Positions 7,699-15,301 of a stretch of DNA of 57,250 bases are shown here, piece by piece. The stretch is from Clostridia bacterium. GTDB lineage: Bacteria > Bacillota > Clostridia > Oscillospirales > CAG-272. Both the position numbers and the translations under genes were made by a program. Position 1 is the stretch's first letter. Each line of letters opens with the position of its first letter. The notes below the pieces were generated by a model. That model saw only the letters and a program-made list of their open reading frames with translations. It did no database searches and was not told where the DNA came from. The stretch is from assembly GCA_017387685.1 (NCBI GenBank), contig JAFOEU010000039.1, positions 1 through 57,250 of the forward strand. The letters are read 5' to 3'.

Positions 7699-9024
7699 TC
7701 AGCGGATTATCACTTCATTCTCTCCGTATTCGATACGGTCTCCCGTGCAGTTGAGGCTGTCGATGTAGTCGAGGTAGGCGCGTGCGCTTTCGAATTGAGG
7801 CTCGAATTCCTCGACGATCTTCTTTGCGCGTTCCGCACCGTCACGGAGAAGGAGCGAGAGCATCGAAAGCTGGAGCTTTGCGCTTCCTATGCAGGCGGCA
7901 ACGGGGTCTACGATCTGATAATCGTTGCCGTGCGAAGTACCCGATGCGCCGCCCGCGTAGGGGTGGATGACGGGCATTATGCAGGAAAGGTCGCCCATAT
8001 CGGTACTTCCCGAGCCGAAGCTGTGTCTCGCCTTCATTTCGTATTCGGGGATCGCCGCCTCTGCCGCCTCGAGGGTGAGGGCGATCATATTTTTATCGTT
8101 GACGAGGGGCGCGTAGCCGGGGATATCGGTGATGTCGATATTCGCGCCGAGCGAAAGTGCGCCGCCGATGAGGGCGCGGTTGACCTTTTTGTTTGCGCTG
8201 ACGATGGCGTCAAAGGTCTTGCCGCGAACATAGCTTTCAAGTGTTACGGTCTCGGGGATCGCGTTTACCATCTGTCCGCCGCTCGTTATGATCGGGTGGA
8301 CACGGATGATATCAGCCTCACGGAAGGTTTCGCGGATGGCATTAACGGCGTTCAGACCGCAGTTTGCGGCGTAGAGCGCGTTGGTGCCGAGGTGAGGCGA
8401 GCCGCCCGCGTGCGCCGCCTTGCCCTTGTAGGTGATCTTTTTAGCCATACAGCCAACCGAGCCGGGCGCGGTGCGGAAGGAGCCCGAGGTGTGGATCATA
8501 AACGCGATATCAACGCCATCGAAGAGCCCGCGCGAGAGGAATTCGCTCTTGCCGCCCATATATTTGATGACGCCCTGCTCGCGCAGACCCGCGCGGTATT
8601 CGATCTCAAGAAGCTCCTCAGCGGGGACTGCGCAGAGGCGTATTCTGCCCGAGAGGGTATCGAGTGCGCCCTCCTCCTTAAGTGCGGCGGCGATACCAAT
8701 CAGCGCGGCGCACTGCGCGTTATGACCGCAGGAATGGACTGCGCCCGTCGTTTTATCCGATTCGGGATGCTCGGGGCAGATTATCGAGTCGAGCTCACCG
8801 AGGATGAGCACCTCGGGACCGGGTCTGCCCGTGTCGAGCACGGTGACGAATCCCGTGATACCCTCAGCGGGAGTCAGCTCGTAGCCGAGTTCGGTGAAGA
8901 CCTTCTTCATATAGGCATCGGTCTTGTATTCCTTATATCCCGTTTCGGGATTCTGCCAGATGTATCTTTCGGATGCGAGTATAAGCTCGCGGTGTTTTTC
9001 TACTGCGGAATTAAAGTCGAACAT
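7699..9024 (-). CDS. M20 family (M20D-like) amidohydrolase/peptidase
   Basis: A 441-residue cytoplasmic enzyme of the M20 metallopeptidase clan. Visible metal-site motifs are ELDS, HSCGHNAQ, the AEELLE glutamates, IHTSG, and a late TSHGND histidine; the inserted dimerisation domain (AHAGGSPHLG) is also present. The pattern is closest to AbgB/HipO-type amidohydrolases that cleave N-acyl amino acids or p-aminobenzoyl-glutamate-like amides; the exact substrate cannot be told. The start at 9024 follows GAGGT; an upstream in-frame start would lie across the promoter. The last four codons lie inside a repeat linker. It appears monocistronic. Confidence 0.85.
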   Translation of the reverse strand: MFDFNSAVEKHRELILASERYIWQNPETGYKEYKTDAYMKKVFTELGYELTPAEGITGFVTVLDTGRPGPEVLILGELDSIICPEHPESDKTTGAVHSCGHNAQCAALIGIAAALKEEGALDTLSGRIRLCAVPAEELLEIEYRAGLREQGVIKYMGGKSEFLSRGLFDGVDIAFMIHTSGSFRTAPGSVGCMAKKITYKGKAAHAGGSPHLGTNALYAANCGLNAVNAIRETFREADIIRVHPIITSGGQMVNAIPETVTLESYVRGKTFDAIVSANKKVNRALIGGALSLGANIDITDIPGYAPLVNDKNMIALTLEAAEAAIPEYEMKARHSFGSGSTDMGDLSCIMPVIHPYAGGASGTSHGNDYQIVDPVAACIGSAKLQLSMLSLLLRDGAERAKKIVEEFEPQFESARAYLDYIDSLNCTGDRIEYGENEVIIR

Positions 9025-9051
9025 AATATTGTACCTCGCTTTTTTTGTTTT

Positions 9052-9080
9052 ATTATAGCACAAAATATATGAAAATGCAA
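9052..9080 (-). promoter_or_regulatory. Promoter of the M20 gene
   Basis: On the minus strand TTGCAT (9075-9080), 17-base spacer, TATAAT (9052-9057). The -35 box overlaps the edge of the dispersed GTGCGAACATAGC motif at 9077-9099. Confidence 0.7.
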
Positions 9081-9099
9081 GTGCGAACATAGCTTTCTG

Positions 9100-9330
9100 A
9101 ATATTGTCATAAAAGTTCGCCGTCTGCGGACGGCGGGGGTGACAGAGCGCAATCCTTCCCTACAGCCGGGAAGGATTGACTCTGTCCAAAATCGAGAAGC
9201 GGAGCTTCACGATTTTGAAGCGCGGTGGCGCGAGCTGAAGCTCGCGCATTAAAATGAGGCTCCGCCTCAAACTCCGCGAACTTTTGAAAAAGTTCGATCA
9301 AAACTTTGAGCTTTTTTGTTGGGTGAGTAA
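9100..9330. repeat. Cluster of unrelated small hairpins, no gene
   Basis: Several perfect short stem-loops follow one another: CGCCGTC/GACGGCG, AATCCTTCCC/GGGAAGGATT, AATCG-GAAGC/GCTTC-CGATT, GCGCGAGCT/AGCTCGCGC and GAGGC/GCCTC. No coding signal is seen. The layout resembles the other hairpin arrays but no constant linker is evident. Confidence 0.5.
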
Positions 9331-9356
9331 AAGGCTGACTCTTGCGAATCAGCCTT
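9331..9356 (-). terminator. Terminator of the amino acid ABC operon
   Basis: AAGGCTGA and TCAGCCTT stem with T run on the minus strand, directly after the ATPase stop. Confidence 0.8.
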
Positions 9357-9360
9357 GGTT

Positions 9361-10122
9361 TTATTCTTGTCCTGCGGAGAGGAATGCTATGAGTTTTTCG
9401 CTCTTGGGGTTGCCAAACAATTCCTCGGGTGTGCCTTCTTCCTCGATCACTCCGTCCGAGATGAAGATCACGCGGTCGGAGACGTGGCGTGCGAATTCCA
9501 TTTCGTGCGTGACGATGATCATCGTGCGCTCCGAGTCCTTCAGGGAGCGGATAACGCGAAGCACCTCGCCCGTCAGCTCGGGGTCGAGGGAGGACGTGGG
9601 TTCATCGAAGCAGAGGATGTCGGGGGAGAGCATAAGTGCGCGCGCGATAGCAACTCTCTGCTGCTGACCGCCCGAAAGGCGGCAAGGGTATTCGTTTGCC
9701 TTTTCGGTAAGTCCGACGGTGGCAAGGAGCTGTTTCGCTCTTTCTTCAATATCCTCGATCTTCTCGCCCGTTCCCATCCTCTTTGCGCGGAGCTTGGGGG
9801 CGAGCATCAGGTTTTCGATGACGCTGTACTGTGGGAAAAGGTTGAACTGCTGGAATACAAGCCCAAAGGAGAGCTGTGCTTCGGGCGCGATGGTGGGCTT
9901 TTCGCCTTCGGTTGCGGAAAATACTGTCTTATCCGCAACAACTATCTCGCCGTTGTTTGCGATCTCAAGGAAGTTGAGGCAACGCAGAAGCGTGGTTTTT
10001 CCTCCGCCCGATGAGCCGATGATCGAGAGCACCTCGCCTTTTTTCAGCGAAAGATCTATGCCCTTGAGCACCTCATTGTCCCCGAAACGCTTGCGGAGAT
10101 CTTTAACTTCAAGAATATTCAT
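9361..10122 (-). CDS. glnQ: Polar amino acid ABC transporter ATP-binding protein
   Basis: This 253-residue ATPase has Walker A GSSGGGKTT (36-44), Q-loop QQFNLFPQ, signature LSGGQ (149-153), Walker B LCFDEPTSSLD (171-180) and the switch region VTHEM. It closely fits the GlnQ/HisP/ArtM class, which energises import of polar amino acids. It is last in a three-gene operon after the binding protein and the permease; the permease stop is about 12 bases upstream. Substrate specificity cannot be assigned from the ATPase, and the gene symbol is a family label only. Confidence 0.93.
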   Translation of the reverse strand: MNILEVKDLRKRFGDNEVLKGIDLSLKKGEVLSIIGSSGGGKTTLLRCLNFLEIANNGEIVVADKTVFSATEGEKPTIAPEAQLSFGLVFQQFNLFPQYSVIENLMLAPKLRAKRMGTGEKIEDIEERAKQLLATVGLTEKANEYPCRLSGGQQQRVAIARALMLSPDILCFDEPTSSLDPELTGEVLRVIRSLKDSERTMIIVTHEMEFARHVSDRVIFISDGVIEEEGTPEELFGNPKSEKLIAFLSAGQE

Positions 10123-10134
10123 TTTCAGGTCTCC

Positions 10135-10782
10135 TTAATTGAAATAGCTCAGCTTCTTTTCAAGCTTTCCGAAGAGGAAGGTGAGAAGCGCGGTGAATAC
10201 GAGATAATAAACTGCGGTGTAGAAGAGCGGCCAGAGAAGTCCCGCATTTTTGATGTATCTCTGTGCGAAGTAGATCAGCTCGTAATAGGTTACGACACGC
10301 GCAAGCGAGGTATCCTTGACGAGGGTGATGATCTCATTCGACATAGGCGGGATGATGCGCTTGATTACCTGCAGAAGCACGACCTTGAAGAAGGTCTCGC
10401 GGCGTGTCATACCGAGAACCTGACCCGCCTCGTACTGTCCCTTGGCGATCGACTCGATGCCGCCTCGGTAAATTTCCGAGAAATAGCAGGCGTAGTTGAT
10501 CGAGAAGGTTATGTAGACCGCTGACACCGAGGTCAGAAGGACACGGCCGAAGATCAGACCGGGACCGTAATAGACGGTGATAAGCTGGAGCATAAGCGGA
10601 GTTCCGCGTATTACCCATACGAAAGCGCGTGTTAAAGCCGAGAGCGGCTTGAATTTTGACATCGAGCCAAATGCGATTATGAGTCCGAGCGGAAGGGAAA
10701 AGGCGAGTGTGACGAGGAATATTTTAAGCGTCTCACCAAAGCCGACCAAAAGGTCGAGGGTTATATTTATGAACTGTTCCAT
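10135..10782 (-). CDS. Polar amino acid ABC transporter permease (HisM/GlnP type)
   Basis: A 215-residue membrane protein with several hydrophobic helices and the EAA loop (YEAGQVLGMTRRE...IIPP) that contacts the ATPase. The ATG at 10782 is used; an upstream TTG at 10809 would lie in the loop of the hairpin between this gene and the binding-protein gene. No strong ribosome binding site is visible, which would keep the permease low relative to the binding protein. It is the only permease in the operon, consistent with a homodimer. Confidence 0.9.
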   Translation of the reverse strand: MEQFINITLDLLVGFGETLKIFLVTLAFSLPLGLIIAFGSMSKFKPLSALTRAFVWVIRGTPLMLQLITVYYGPGLIFGRVLLTSVSAVYITFSINYACYFSEIYRGGIESIAKGQYEAGQVLGMTRRETFFKVVLLQVIKRIIPPMSNEIITLVKDTSLARVVTYYELIYFAQRYIKNAGLLWPLFYTAVYYLVFTALLTFLFGKLEKKLSYFN

Positions 10783-10792
10783 AGTCTTAAAT

Positions 10793-10826
10793 ATTGCCCG
10801 GTTTGCCAATTGGCTCGCCGGGCAAT
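10793..10826 (-). terminator. Intra-operon hairpin, partial terminator or RNA stabiliser
   Basis: ATTGCCCGG and CCGGGCAAT arms between the binding-protein stop and the permease start. Such hairpins commonly hold binding-protein mRNA at higher levels than the downstream permease; that role is inferred here. Confidence 0.6.
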
Positions 10827-10836
10827 TTTACTTTCT

Positions 10837-11655
10837 TTAGTTTTTGATCAGAGCCTTTGCAAGGGTAAGGTCGACGATCGCCGCCTCGGAAGCACCCGAG
10901 AGAACCTCGAGGAGTGCATCGGTCTGTGCGGTTACGCCCTTGAGACCGCCCTTAAGAGAGTCGATGGAGAGGATAACGCCCTCGCCTGCGGAGCCTGCCT
11001 CAGCCGCGATGCTTACGCCCTGAAGATCGGAGAGAGTCTTGTACTTATCAGCGTTAGCCTTCTTGATAACGGCAACCTGAGTGTTGTACATATAAGGAGC
11101 GGTGCAATCTGCTGCAGCCTCGATAGCGTCGGTGATGGTCATACCGTTCCATACGCAGTCGATATCCTTGGATTCGAGAGCCATAAGCTTGTAGTCCCAG
11201 TCGATCTCCTTGAATTCAGCCTCAACGCCAAGCTTTGCGCATACTGCGCGCGCGTAATCTGCGTCAAATCCGATCCATTCACCGCTCTCGTCCTTGTAGT
11301 CCATAGGCTTATAGTCGGTGATACCGATCACAAGCTTGCCGTTAGCCTTAACGTAATCGTAGTCGCCGCTTCCCACACAGGGATCAGCCTTGGGGGTGTA
11401 ATCGTCCTTGCCGACAGCGCCGACCTCATATTTGGTCGAAAGCTCAGCGAGAGTGCCGTCGTTGATAAGCTCAAGGGTAATATCCTCAACCATTCTGGTG
11501 AGGTCGGAGCCGGAACGGAAAGCGATTCCGAAATATTCGCGCTCAAGACCGAGGTCAAGGATCATAAGATCATCATAGCTGCCGCCGCCCGCGCAGGATG
11601 CAAAAGCAGTGGTGAGCATTGCGAGTGCCATAAGAATAGCAATAAGTTTTTTCAT
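10837..11655 (-). CDS. Amino acid ABC transporter substrate-binding lipoprotein, circularly permuted
   Basis: A 272-residue family-3 solute-binding lipoprotein: signal peptide, lipobox FASC with Cys21. The domain order is abnormal. Residues 26-79 (DDLMILDLGLEREY, IAFRSGSDL, NDGTLAELSTKY) are the segment that normally ends these proteins, while the usual mature N-terminus (YDYVKANGKLVIGITD) starts only at residue 98. The protein then stops at AAIVDLTLAKALIKN, the point where that missing C-terminal segment should begin. All parts are present once and the length is normal, so it is a circular permutation with a 19-residue linker (80-97). WNGMTITD and EAGSAGEG support a polar amino acid ligand. 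First gene of the operon. Confidence 0.93.
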   Translation of the reverse strand: MKKLIAILMALAMLTTAFASCAGGGSYDDLMILDLGLEREYFGIAFRSGSDLTRMVEDITLELINDGTLAELSTKYEVGAVGKDDYTPKADPCVGSGDYDYVKANGKLVIGITDYKPMDYKDESGEWIGFDADYARAVCAKLGVEAEFKEIDWDYKLMALESKDIDCVWNGMTITDAIEAAADCTAPYMYNTQVAVIKKANADKYKTLSDLQGVSIAAEAGSAGEGVILSIDSLKGGLKGVTAQTDALLEVLSGASEAAIVDLTLAKALIKN

Positions 11656-11691
11656 TGTGAGAGTCCTTCTTTCTTGATTTTGGTAATTTAC

Positions 11692-11711
11692 TACTTTACC
11701 TTGTTAAAGTA
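11692..11711. promoter_or_regulatory. Candidate operator of the amino acid ABC operon
   Basis: A 7-base perfect inverted repeat (TACTTTA, 6-base centre, TAAAGTA) placed just after the -10 box, overlapping the expected transcription start. The position suits a repressor site; no regulator gene is adjacent. Confidence 0.5.
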
Positions 11712-11716
11712 ATAAA

Positions 11717-11745
11717 ATTATATCACTCTTGTCAGCGTTTGTCAA
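11717..11745 (-). promoter_or_regulatory. Promoter of the amino acid ABC operon
   Basis: Perfect TTGACA (11740-11745), 17-base spacer, TATAAT (11717-11722) on the minus strand. Confidence 0.9.
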
Positions 11746-11784
11746 GTGTTTTTTACAAATTTTCGAGAAATTTTAGAAAAAATC

Positions 11785-11815
11785 AAGTGCCGACTCATTT
11801 TTGGAGTCGGCACTT
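11785..11815 (-). terminator. Terminator of the YwaF-like gene
   Basis: Twelve-base stem AAGTGCCGACTC / GAGTCGGCACTT, followed on the minus strand by GATTTTTT. Confidence 0.9.
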
Positions 11816-11824
11816 AGGCTTAAA

Positions 11825-12583
11825 TTATGAGTTGTTTTTCTTTTTCCTGTCGATCAGATACCACGGCAGGTATGCGACGAAGTAGAGCGCGGTTATGACG
11901 GACGCCATAATCAGCAATCTCAGCGCGAAGTTGGAGGGGAGGATATCGAGTATCGACGGAGTTGCTTCGGGGCGCGCCATAAAGAGGTAGTTTGCTCCCG
12001 GGCCGATGATGACGTTTGCTATGTAAGCGACAACCGCGAGGATGGCAAGCCAGATGTAGGAGCGGAAGATCGATTTGAAATAAGGACGCATCTTATGTAC
12101 GAAGATCAGATAAAATATTCCGATATAACCGATCAGGTGCTCCGTCCAGAACTGATAAAAGCGGAAGCGCGTCGGGCCCGCGTAGGTGAGAACGGTCGGA
12201 GTGATCAAAGCAAAGGTAGTTCCGCAGAGTGCCCAGAAATAGCAGATATCGAAAAGATACTGATTCTTGCCGACCATCATAAAGCATCCGAATATGACCG
12301 CCCAGCCGCAAACGGCGATGGGAAGATGATCGACGGGGTTGGGATTAAGCTCGGTGATTCCGACAAGACGCCAATAATACGCCATTTCGGAAATTATCAT
12401 AATAAACGCGATAGCGTATCTGAAGCGATGCTCGTTTTTGCAAGCCGCGAGCTTATCGCGGAAATACCATATAGCGAAAATTACCGCCGCGCCGACGAGT
12501 ATTGGCATAAGGTGTGTGAGGGTGAAATTTTCAAATTCAACCTCTGTTCCTTGACCGAAAAAATAATGGAAAAAATCTTTCAT
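11825..12583 (-). CDS. YwaF/TIGR02206-like integral membrane protein
   Basis: A 252-residue protein with about seven hydrophobic helices. Order and motifs fit the YwaF (TIGR02206) family: an early Glu/His region (FTLTHLMPI), ELNPNPVDHLPIAVCGW, a TYAGPTRFRFYQFWTEH loop, and a short basic tail. The family's role is unknown. It is monocistronic, with its own promoter at 12615 and a strong terminator. The start at 12583 has only a weak upstream GGACGG; no better start exists. Confidence 0.82.
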   Translation of the reverse strand: MKDFFHYFFGQGTEVEFENFTLTHLMPILVGAAVIFAIWYFRDKLAACKNEHRFRYAIAFIMIISEMAYYWRLVGITELNPNPVDHLPIAVCGWAVIFGCFMMVGKNQYLFDICYFWALCGTTFALITPTVLTYAGPTRFRFYQFWTEHLIGYIGIFYLIFVHKMRPYFKSIFRSYIWLAILAVVAYIANVIIGPGANYLFMARPEATPSILDILPSNFALRLLIMASVITALYFVAYLPWYLIDRKKKNNS

Positions 12584-12614
12584 AATATGCCGTCCGAATT
12601 AGTTTGATGGATAA

Positions 12615-12643
12615 ATTATATCACAGAATTAAATCAATGTAAA
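12615..12643 (-). promoter_or_regulatory. Promoter of the YwaF-like gene
   Basis: TTTACA (12638-12643), 17-base spacer, TATAAT (12615-12620) on the minus strand. Confidence 0.75.
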
Positions 12644-12659
12644 GAGATTTAAGGTAAAT

Positions 12660-14525
12660 TTAAGAAATAACTTTTCTTCTTTTGATAAATCCTGCGAGCG
12701 GGAGGAGGATGAGGACAATTCCCGATGCGGAGATGATACCGCCGCAGCCTTTTTCTTCGATTACCTCGGTATTTATATCGGTAGTTGTTTCGGGAGCTGC
12801 CGTGATCGGAGCTTCGGTTTCGGGCGCGGTTGTTTCCTCGGGCTCATCCTTACCGAAGGTCAGCTTGATGGTCTTGTTCGACTCGCAGAAGTATTTGTCA
12901 AAAACGGTCGAATAGTACTCAACCTTCGCGTGCTTGCCGTCGGCGGTGAAGTACATCATACCTATCGCGCCGAGACCGCCGAGCTTTTTGCAGGTCGACT
13001 GCGGGTCCATAAGGATCTGATAGACGGTATTGCCCGCGTCGCCCTCACGGGGAGTGCAGACGATGGTATCGTGGTGCATATGACCGCTGACGATCATCGC
13101 GATATTTTGGTGCTTGCTGACGAGCTTTTCCCAAATATCCTCGCCGCTGTTAAGGGTTTTGACGTAGGTGTCGGGTGATGCGTAGTCATTCGAGTCGAGA
13201 GTGGTGCCGTCGGAATTGAGGTAGCCGTGGGTGGTGATGATCGCGCGGTGATCGGGGTGTGAGGTGAGGATATCGCTTGCCCACGCAAGGATATCGTCGG
13301 TCGCGCCGAAATCAAGAACGACAACGAGGTAATCTACCTCACCTACGGTGAAGGTGTGATAGGTATTGCGGACCGAGTTTTCGTCAAAGAATCCGCCGTT
13401 TTCGCGTACAAGCTGATAGTAGTGGCCCGTCTTTTTAGCATAAACGCTGTCGAGGACCTCCTTGCCGCCCGAGTTGATACCGTCGTGGTTACCGGGGGTG
13501 AGGGCGTAGGGAATATAGCCGTTGAGGCGGTTGGTCTGACGGAGTATGGTAGCCCATTCGCCGTCGGTGTTTGCATTTGTTATGTCGCCGAGACCGAGGA
13601 CGTACTGAATATTATGCGTTTTTCCCTTATCAACGAGAAAGTCGATCATAATCTTGAGCGAGCCGGGATAGCTCTGCGTCATATACTGAATGTCGGGGAG
13701 AAAGGCGAGGACGTAATCGTATTCGTACTCATCCTCGGCGCGGATCGCCTTCATTTCTTCCTCGGTCAAAAAGTAGCGGGAGTAGGTCATATCGTAGCCG
13801 TGACCGCTCGCATCGGGAACGTCGGATTTGGGCTGCGCCTTCGAGAGCTCGTAGAACATCATAAGCTCGCTGTCGGCAAGGTCGGGACCGTTTTGGTAGT
13901 CTGCGCGTATCTCGTCATTAGTTCGGACGTCGGAATATACCCAGACGTCACCGAGCGTGCCGCGAAATGCCTGCTCGTTGAGCGCACGGTAGTCGCCCGC
14001 GAGGCAGATCATATTGTCAAGAGTCTCGGGGGGAGCTTCGTACCAATCGGAGGTAGCCGTTTTTTGCTTGAGCTGACCGTTGATGTAGCAGGCGATCTGC
14101 TTGCCGTCGGTGCCCATGCCGTAAACTATGGCAACGTGCGTCCACGTGTCTGCGGGAACGGGGGCACGGGAGAATTTATAATCGTACATATTTCCCGCGT
14201 TATCGCCGAAGACGAGTCTCGGAACACCGTTTGAGTGAATTTCAAAGTTGACGTAATTGTCCTTGGAGAAGCTTTGATAGTTGGCGAGGATCGCACCGCA
14301 ACGCGCGGAATAGATGCTCTTGGGAACGTATACCCACGCCTCGAAGGTGATGGGCATCTTTTCAAAGCGCTTATCTGTGTTATAGTATCCAACGGGGTGA
14401 TCTATGCCGTTGGTCTTCGTTCTTTCGAATGTGATACCGCTTTTCGTATCTGCGGACGATACGGAGAGGGAGAGAAGCGAAAGCACGGTGATCAGACAAA
14501 GAAGGGTAGATATGATTCTTTTCAT
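12660..14525 (-). CDS. Secreted LamG-metallophosphoesterase with C-terminal GCG anchor
   Basis: A 621-residue exported protein: signal peptide to about residue 25; a concanavalin/LamG-like lectin fold at about 30-220 (FEAWVYVPKS, DTWTHVAIVYG, CYINGQLKQ, GTLGDVWVYSDVR); then a calcineurin-like metallophosphoesterase domain with PDIQY, GLGDITN, PGNHDG, ITTHGY and SGHMHHD supplying the two-metal ligands. The C-terminus has a Thr/Pro/Glu-rich spacer, EEKGCGG, a hydrophobic helix and RRK. This anchor matches that of the SGNH protein at 4701. It probably hydrolyses a phosphoester at the cell surface; the substrate is unknown. AGGAGAT precedes the start. Confidence 0.88.
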   Translation of the reverse strand: MKRIISTLLCLITVLSLLSLSVSSADTKSGITFERTKTNGIDHPVGYYNTDKRFEKMPITFEAWVYVPKSIYSARCGAILANYQSFSKDNYVNFEIHSNGVPRLVFGDNAGNMYDYKFSRAPVPADTWTHVAIVYGMGTDGKQIACYINGQLKQKTATSDWYEAPPETLDNMICLAGDYRALNEQAFRGTLGDVWVYSDVRTNDEIRADYQNGPDLADSELMMFYELSKAQPKSDVPDASGHGYDMTYSRYFLTEEEMKAIRAEDEYEYDYVLAFLPDIQYMTQSYPGSLKIMIDFLVDKGKTHNIQYVLGLGDITNANTDGEWATILRQTNRLNGYIPYALTPGNHDGINSGGKEVLDSVYAKKTGHYYQLVRENGGFFDENSVRNTYHTFTVGEVDYLVVVLDFGATDDILAWASDILTSHPDHRAIITTHGYLNSDGTTLDSNDYASPDTYVKTLNSGEDIWEKLVSKHQNIAMIVSGHMHHDTIVCTPREGDAGNTVYQILMDPQSTCKKLGGLGAIGMMYFTADGKHAKVEYYSTVFDKYFCESNKTIKLTFGKDEPEETTAPETEAPITAAPETTTDINTEVIEEKGCGGIISASGIVLILLPLAGFIKRRKVIS

Positions 14526-14552
14526 TTGTTCATCTCCTTTAGGGTTTTCTTT

Positions 14553-14581
14553 ATTTTACCATATCGGAGGACGGATGGCAA
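14553..14581 (-). promoter_or_regulatory. Promoter of the metallophosphoesterase gene
   Basis: TTGCCA (14576-14581), 17-base spacer, TAAAAT (14553-14558) on the minus strand. It is divergent from the promoter at 14600, giving a compact shared regulatory region. Confidence 0.75.
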
Positions 14582-14599
14582 TAGTTTTTTGAAAAAATA

Positions 14600-14628
14600 T
14601 TGATTTTTGAGATGAATTATGTTATAAT
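14600..14628 (+). promoter_or_regulatory. Promoter of the 14657 lipoprotein gene
   Basis: TTGATT (14600-14605), 17-base spacer, TATAAT (14623-14628); GGAGG follows at 14646-14650. Confidence 0.75.
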
Positions 14629-14656
14629 GGAAGTAGAATTTTTATGGAGGATAAAA

Positions 14657-15259
14657 ATGAAAAGAACAGTATCAGCTTTATTTGTGCTCATCGTGCTGAC
14701 CGCTTTACTTACAGCTTGCGGGGGCACGAAAGAGATAGATTATGAATATCAGGGATTCGTAATAGAGGTGTATGAAAATGCGAAGGGAGAAACCGCGATA
14801 GTTACGATCTGTGGCGATGTGGAATCGAACTTTGTTATCAAGGAAAATACGAAAATGATCGCTCCCGCCCAAAAGCCTGTAGCGGTTGGTGATTGCATTC
14901 TGCTGAATACGAAGCGCGAGGGTGATGAGGATATCAAGGAATGCAAGGTCCTCCCCGGATTTGTAAACGAGGGAAGGCTCGTTTATGTAGAAGGCGACGA
15001 TTCCCCCTATATTCTTGCAGAATTGCTTGAAGGACGCAGACTCTTTGCCAAGCTTATTGATGACGGTCAGAATCTTCAGCCGGGTACCTCAGGTATGGGC
15101 GACGTAATAAGAGTCTATCACCGTGATGTAGTGGATCTCACCGATCCGACCATTGCGGTAGAGGGACTTATCTACGTTGAAAACGGCAGCCCCGCCGACC
15201 TGACCGACGAGGATATCGCATTCATCGTTTCCGAGGGATATACCCCGATAGCGGAATAA
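14657..15259 (+). CDS. Hypothetical lipoprotein
   Basis: A 200-residue protein with a lipoprotein signal peptide and lipobox LTAC (Cys at about residue 18), followed by GGTKE. The remainder is beta-rich (FVIEVYENAKGETAIVTICG, KPVAVGDCILL) and may hold one or two small OB-like or SH3-like barrels; I do not recognise the family with confidence. ATG 14657 is chosen because a GGAGG box lies 6 bases upstream and the signal peptide starts there. The gene is single, with its own promoter and a bidirectional terminator. Anchoring on the outer face of the membrane is predicted. Function unknown. Confidence 0.75.
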   Translation: MKRTVSALFVLIVLTALLTACGGTKEIDYEYQGFVIEVYENAKGETAIVTICGDVESNFVIKENTKMIAPAQKPVAVGDCILLNTKREGDEDIKECKVLPGFVNEGRLVYVEGDDSPYILAELLEGRRLFAKLIDDGQNLQPGTSGMGDVIRVYHRDVVDLTDPTIAVEGLIYVENGSPADLTDEDIAFIVSEGYTPIAE

Positions 15260-15268
15260 AATAAATCA

Positions 15269-15296
15269 AACGCCCCGACAGTGCCGTCGGGGCGTT
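15269..15296. terminator. Bidirectional terminator
   Basis: AACGCCCCGAC / GTCGGGGCGTT, between the convergent lipoprotein and TauE-like genes. Confidence 0.88.
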
Positions 15297-15301
15297 TTCG
15301 G

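Noticed and set aside
7648-9072. Long plus-strand open frame of 474 codons opposite the M20 gene
   Set aside because: It is the complement of a clear M20 enzyme with intact motifs; its own translation has no family signature and reflects high GC codon use.
10837-11655. Frameshift or truncated binding protein
   Set aside because: A single open frame contains all canonical segments once, with intact signal peptide and normal length; only the order differs.
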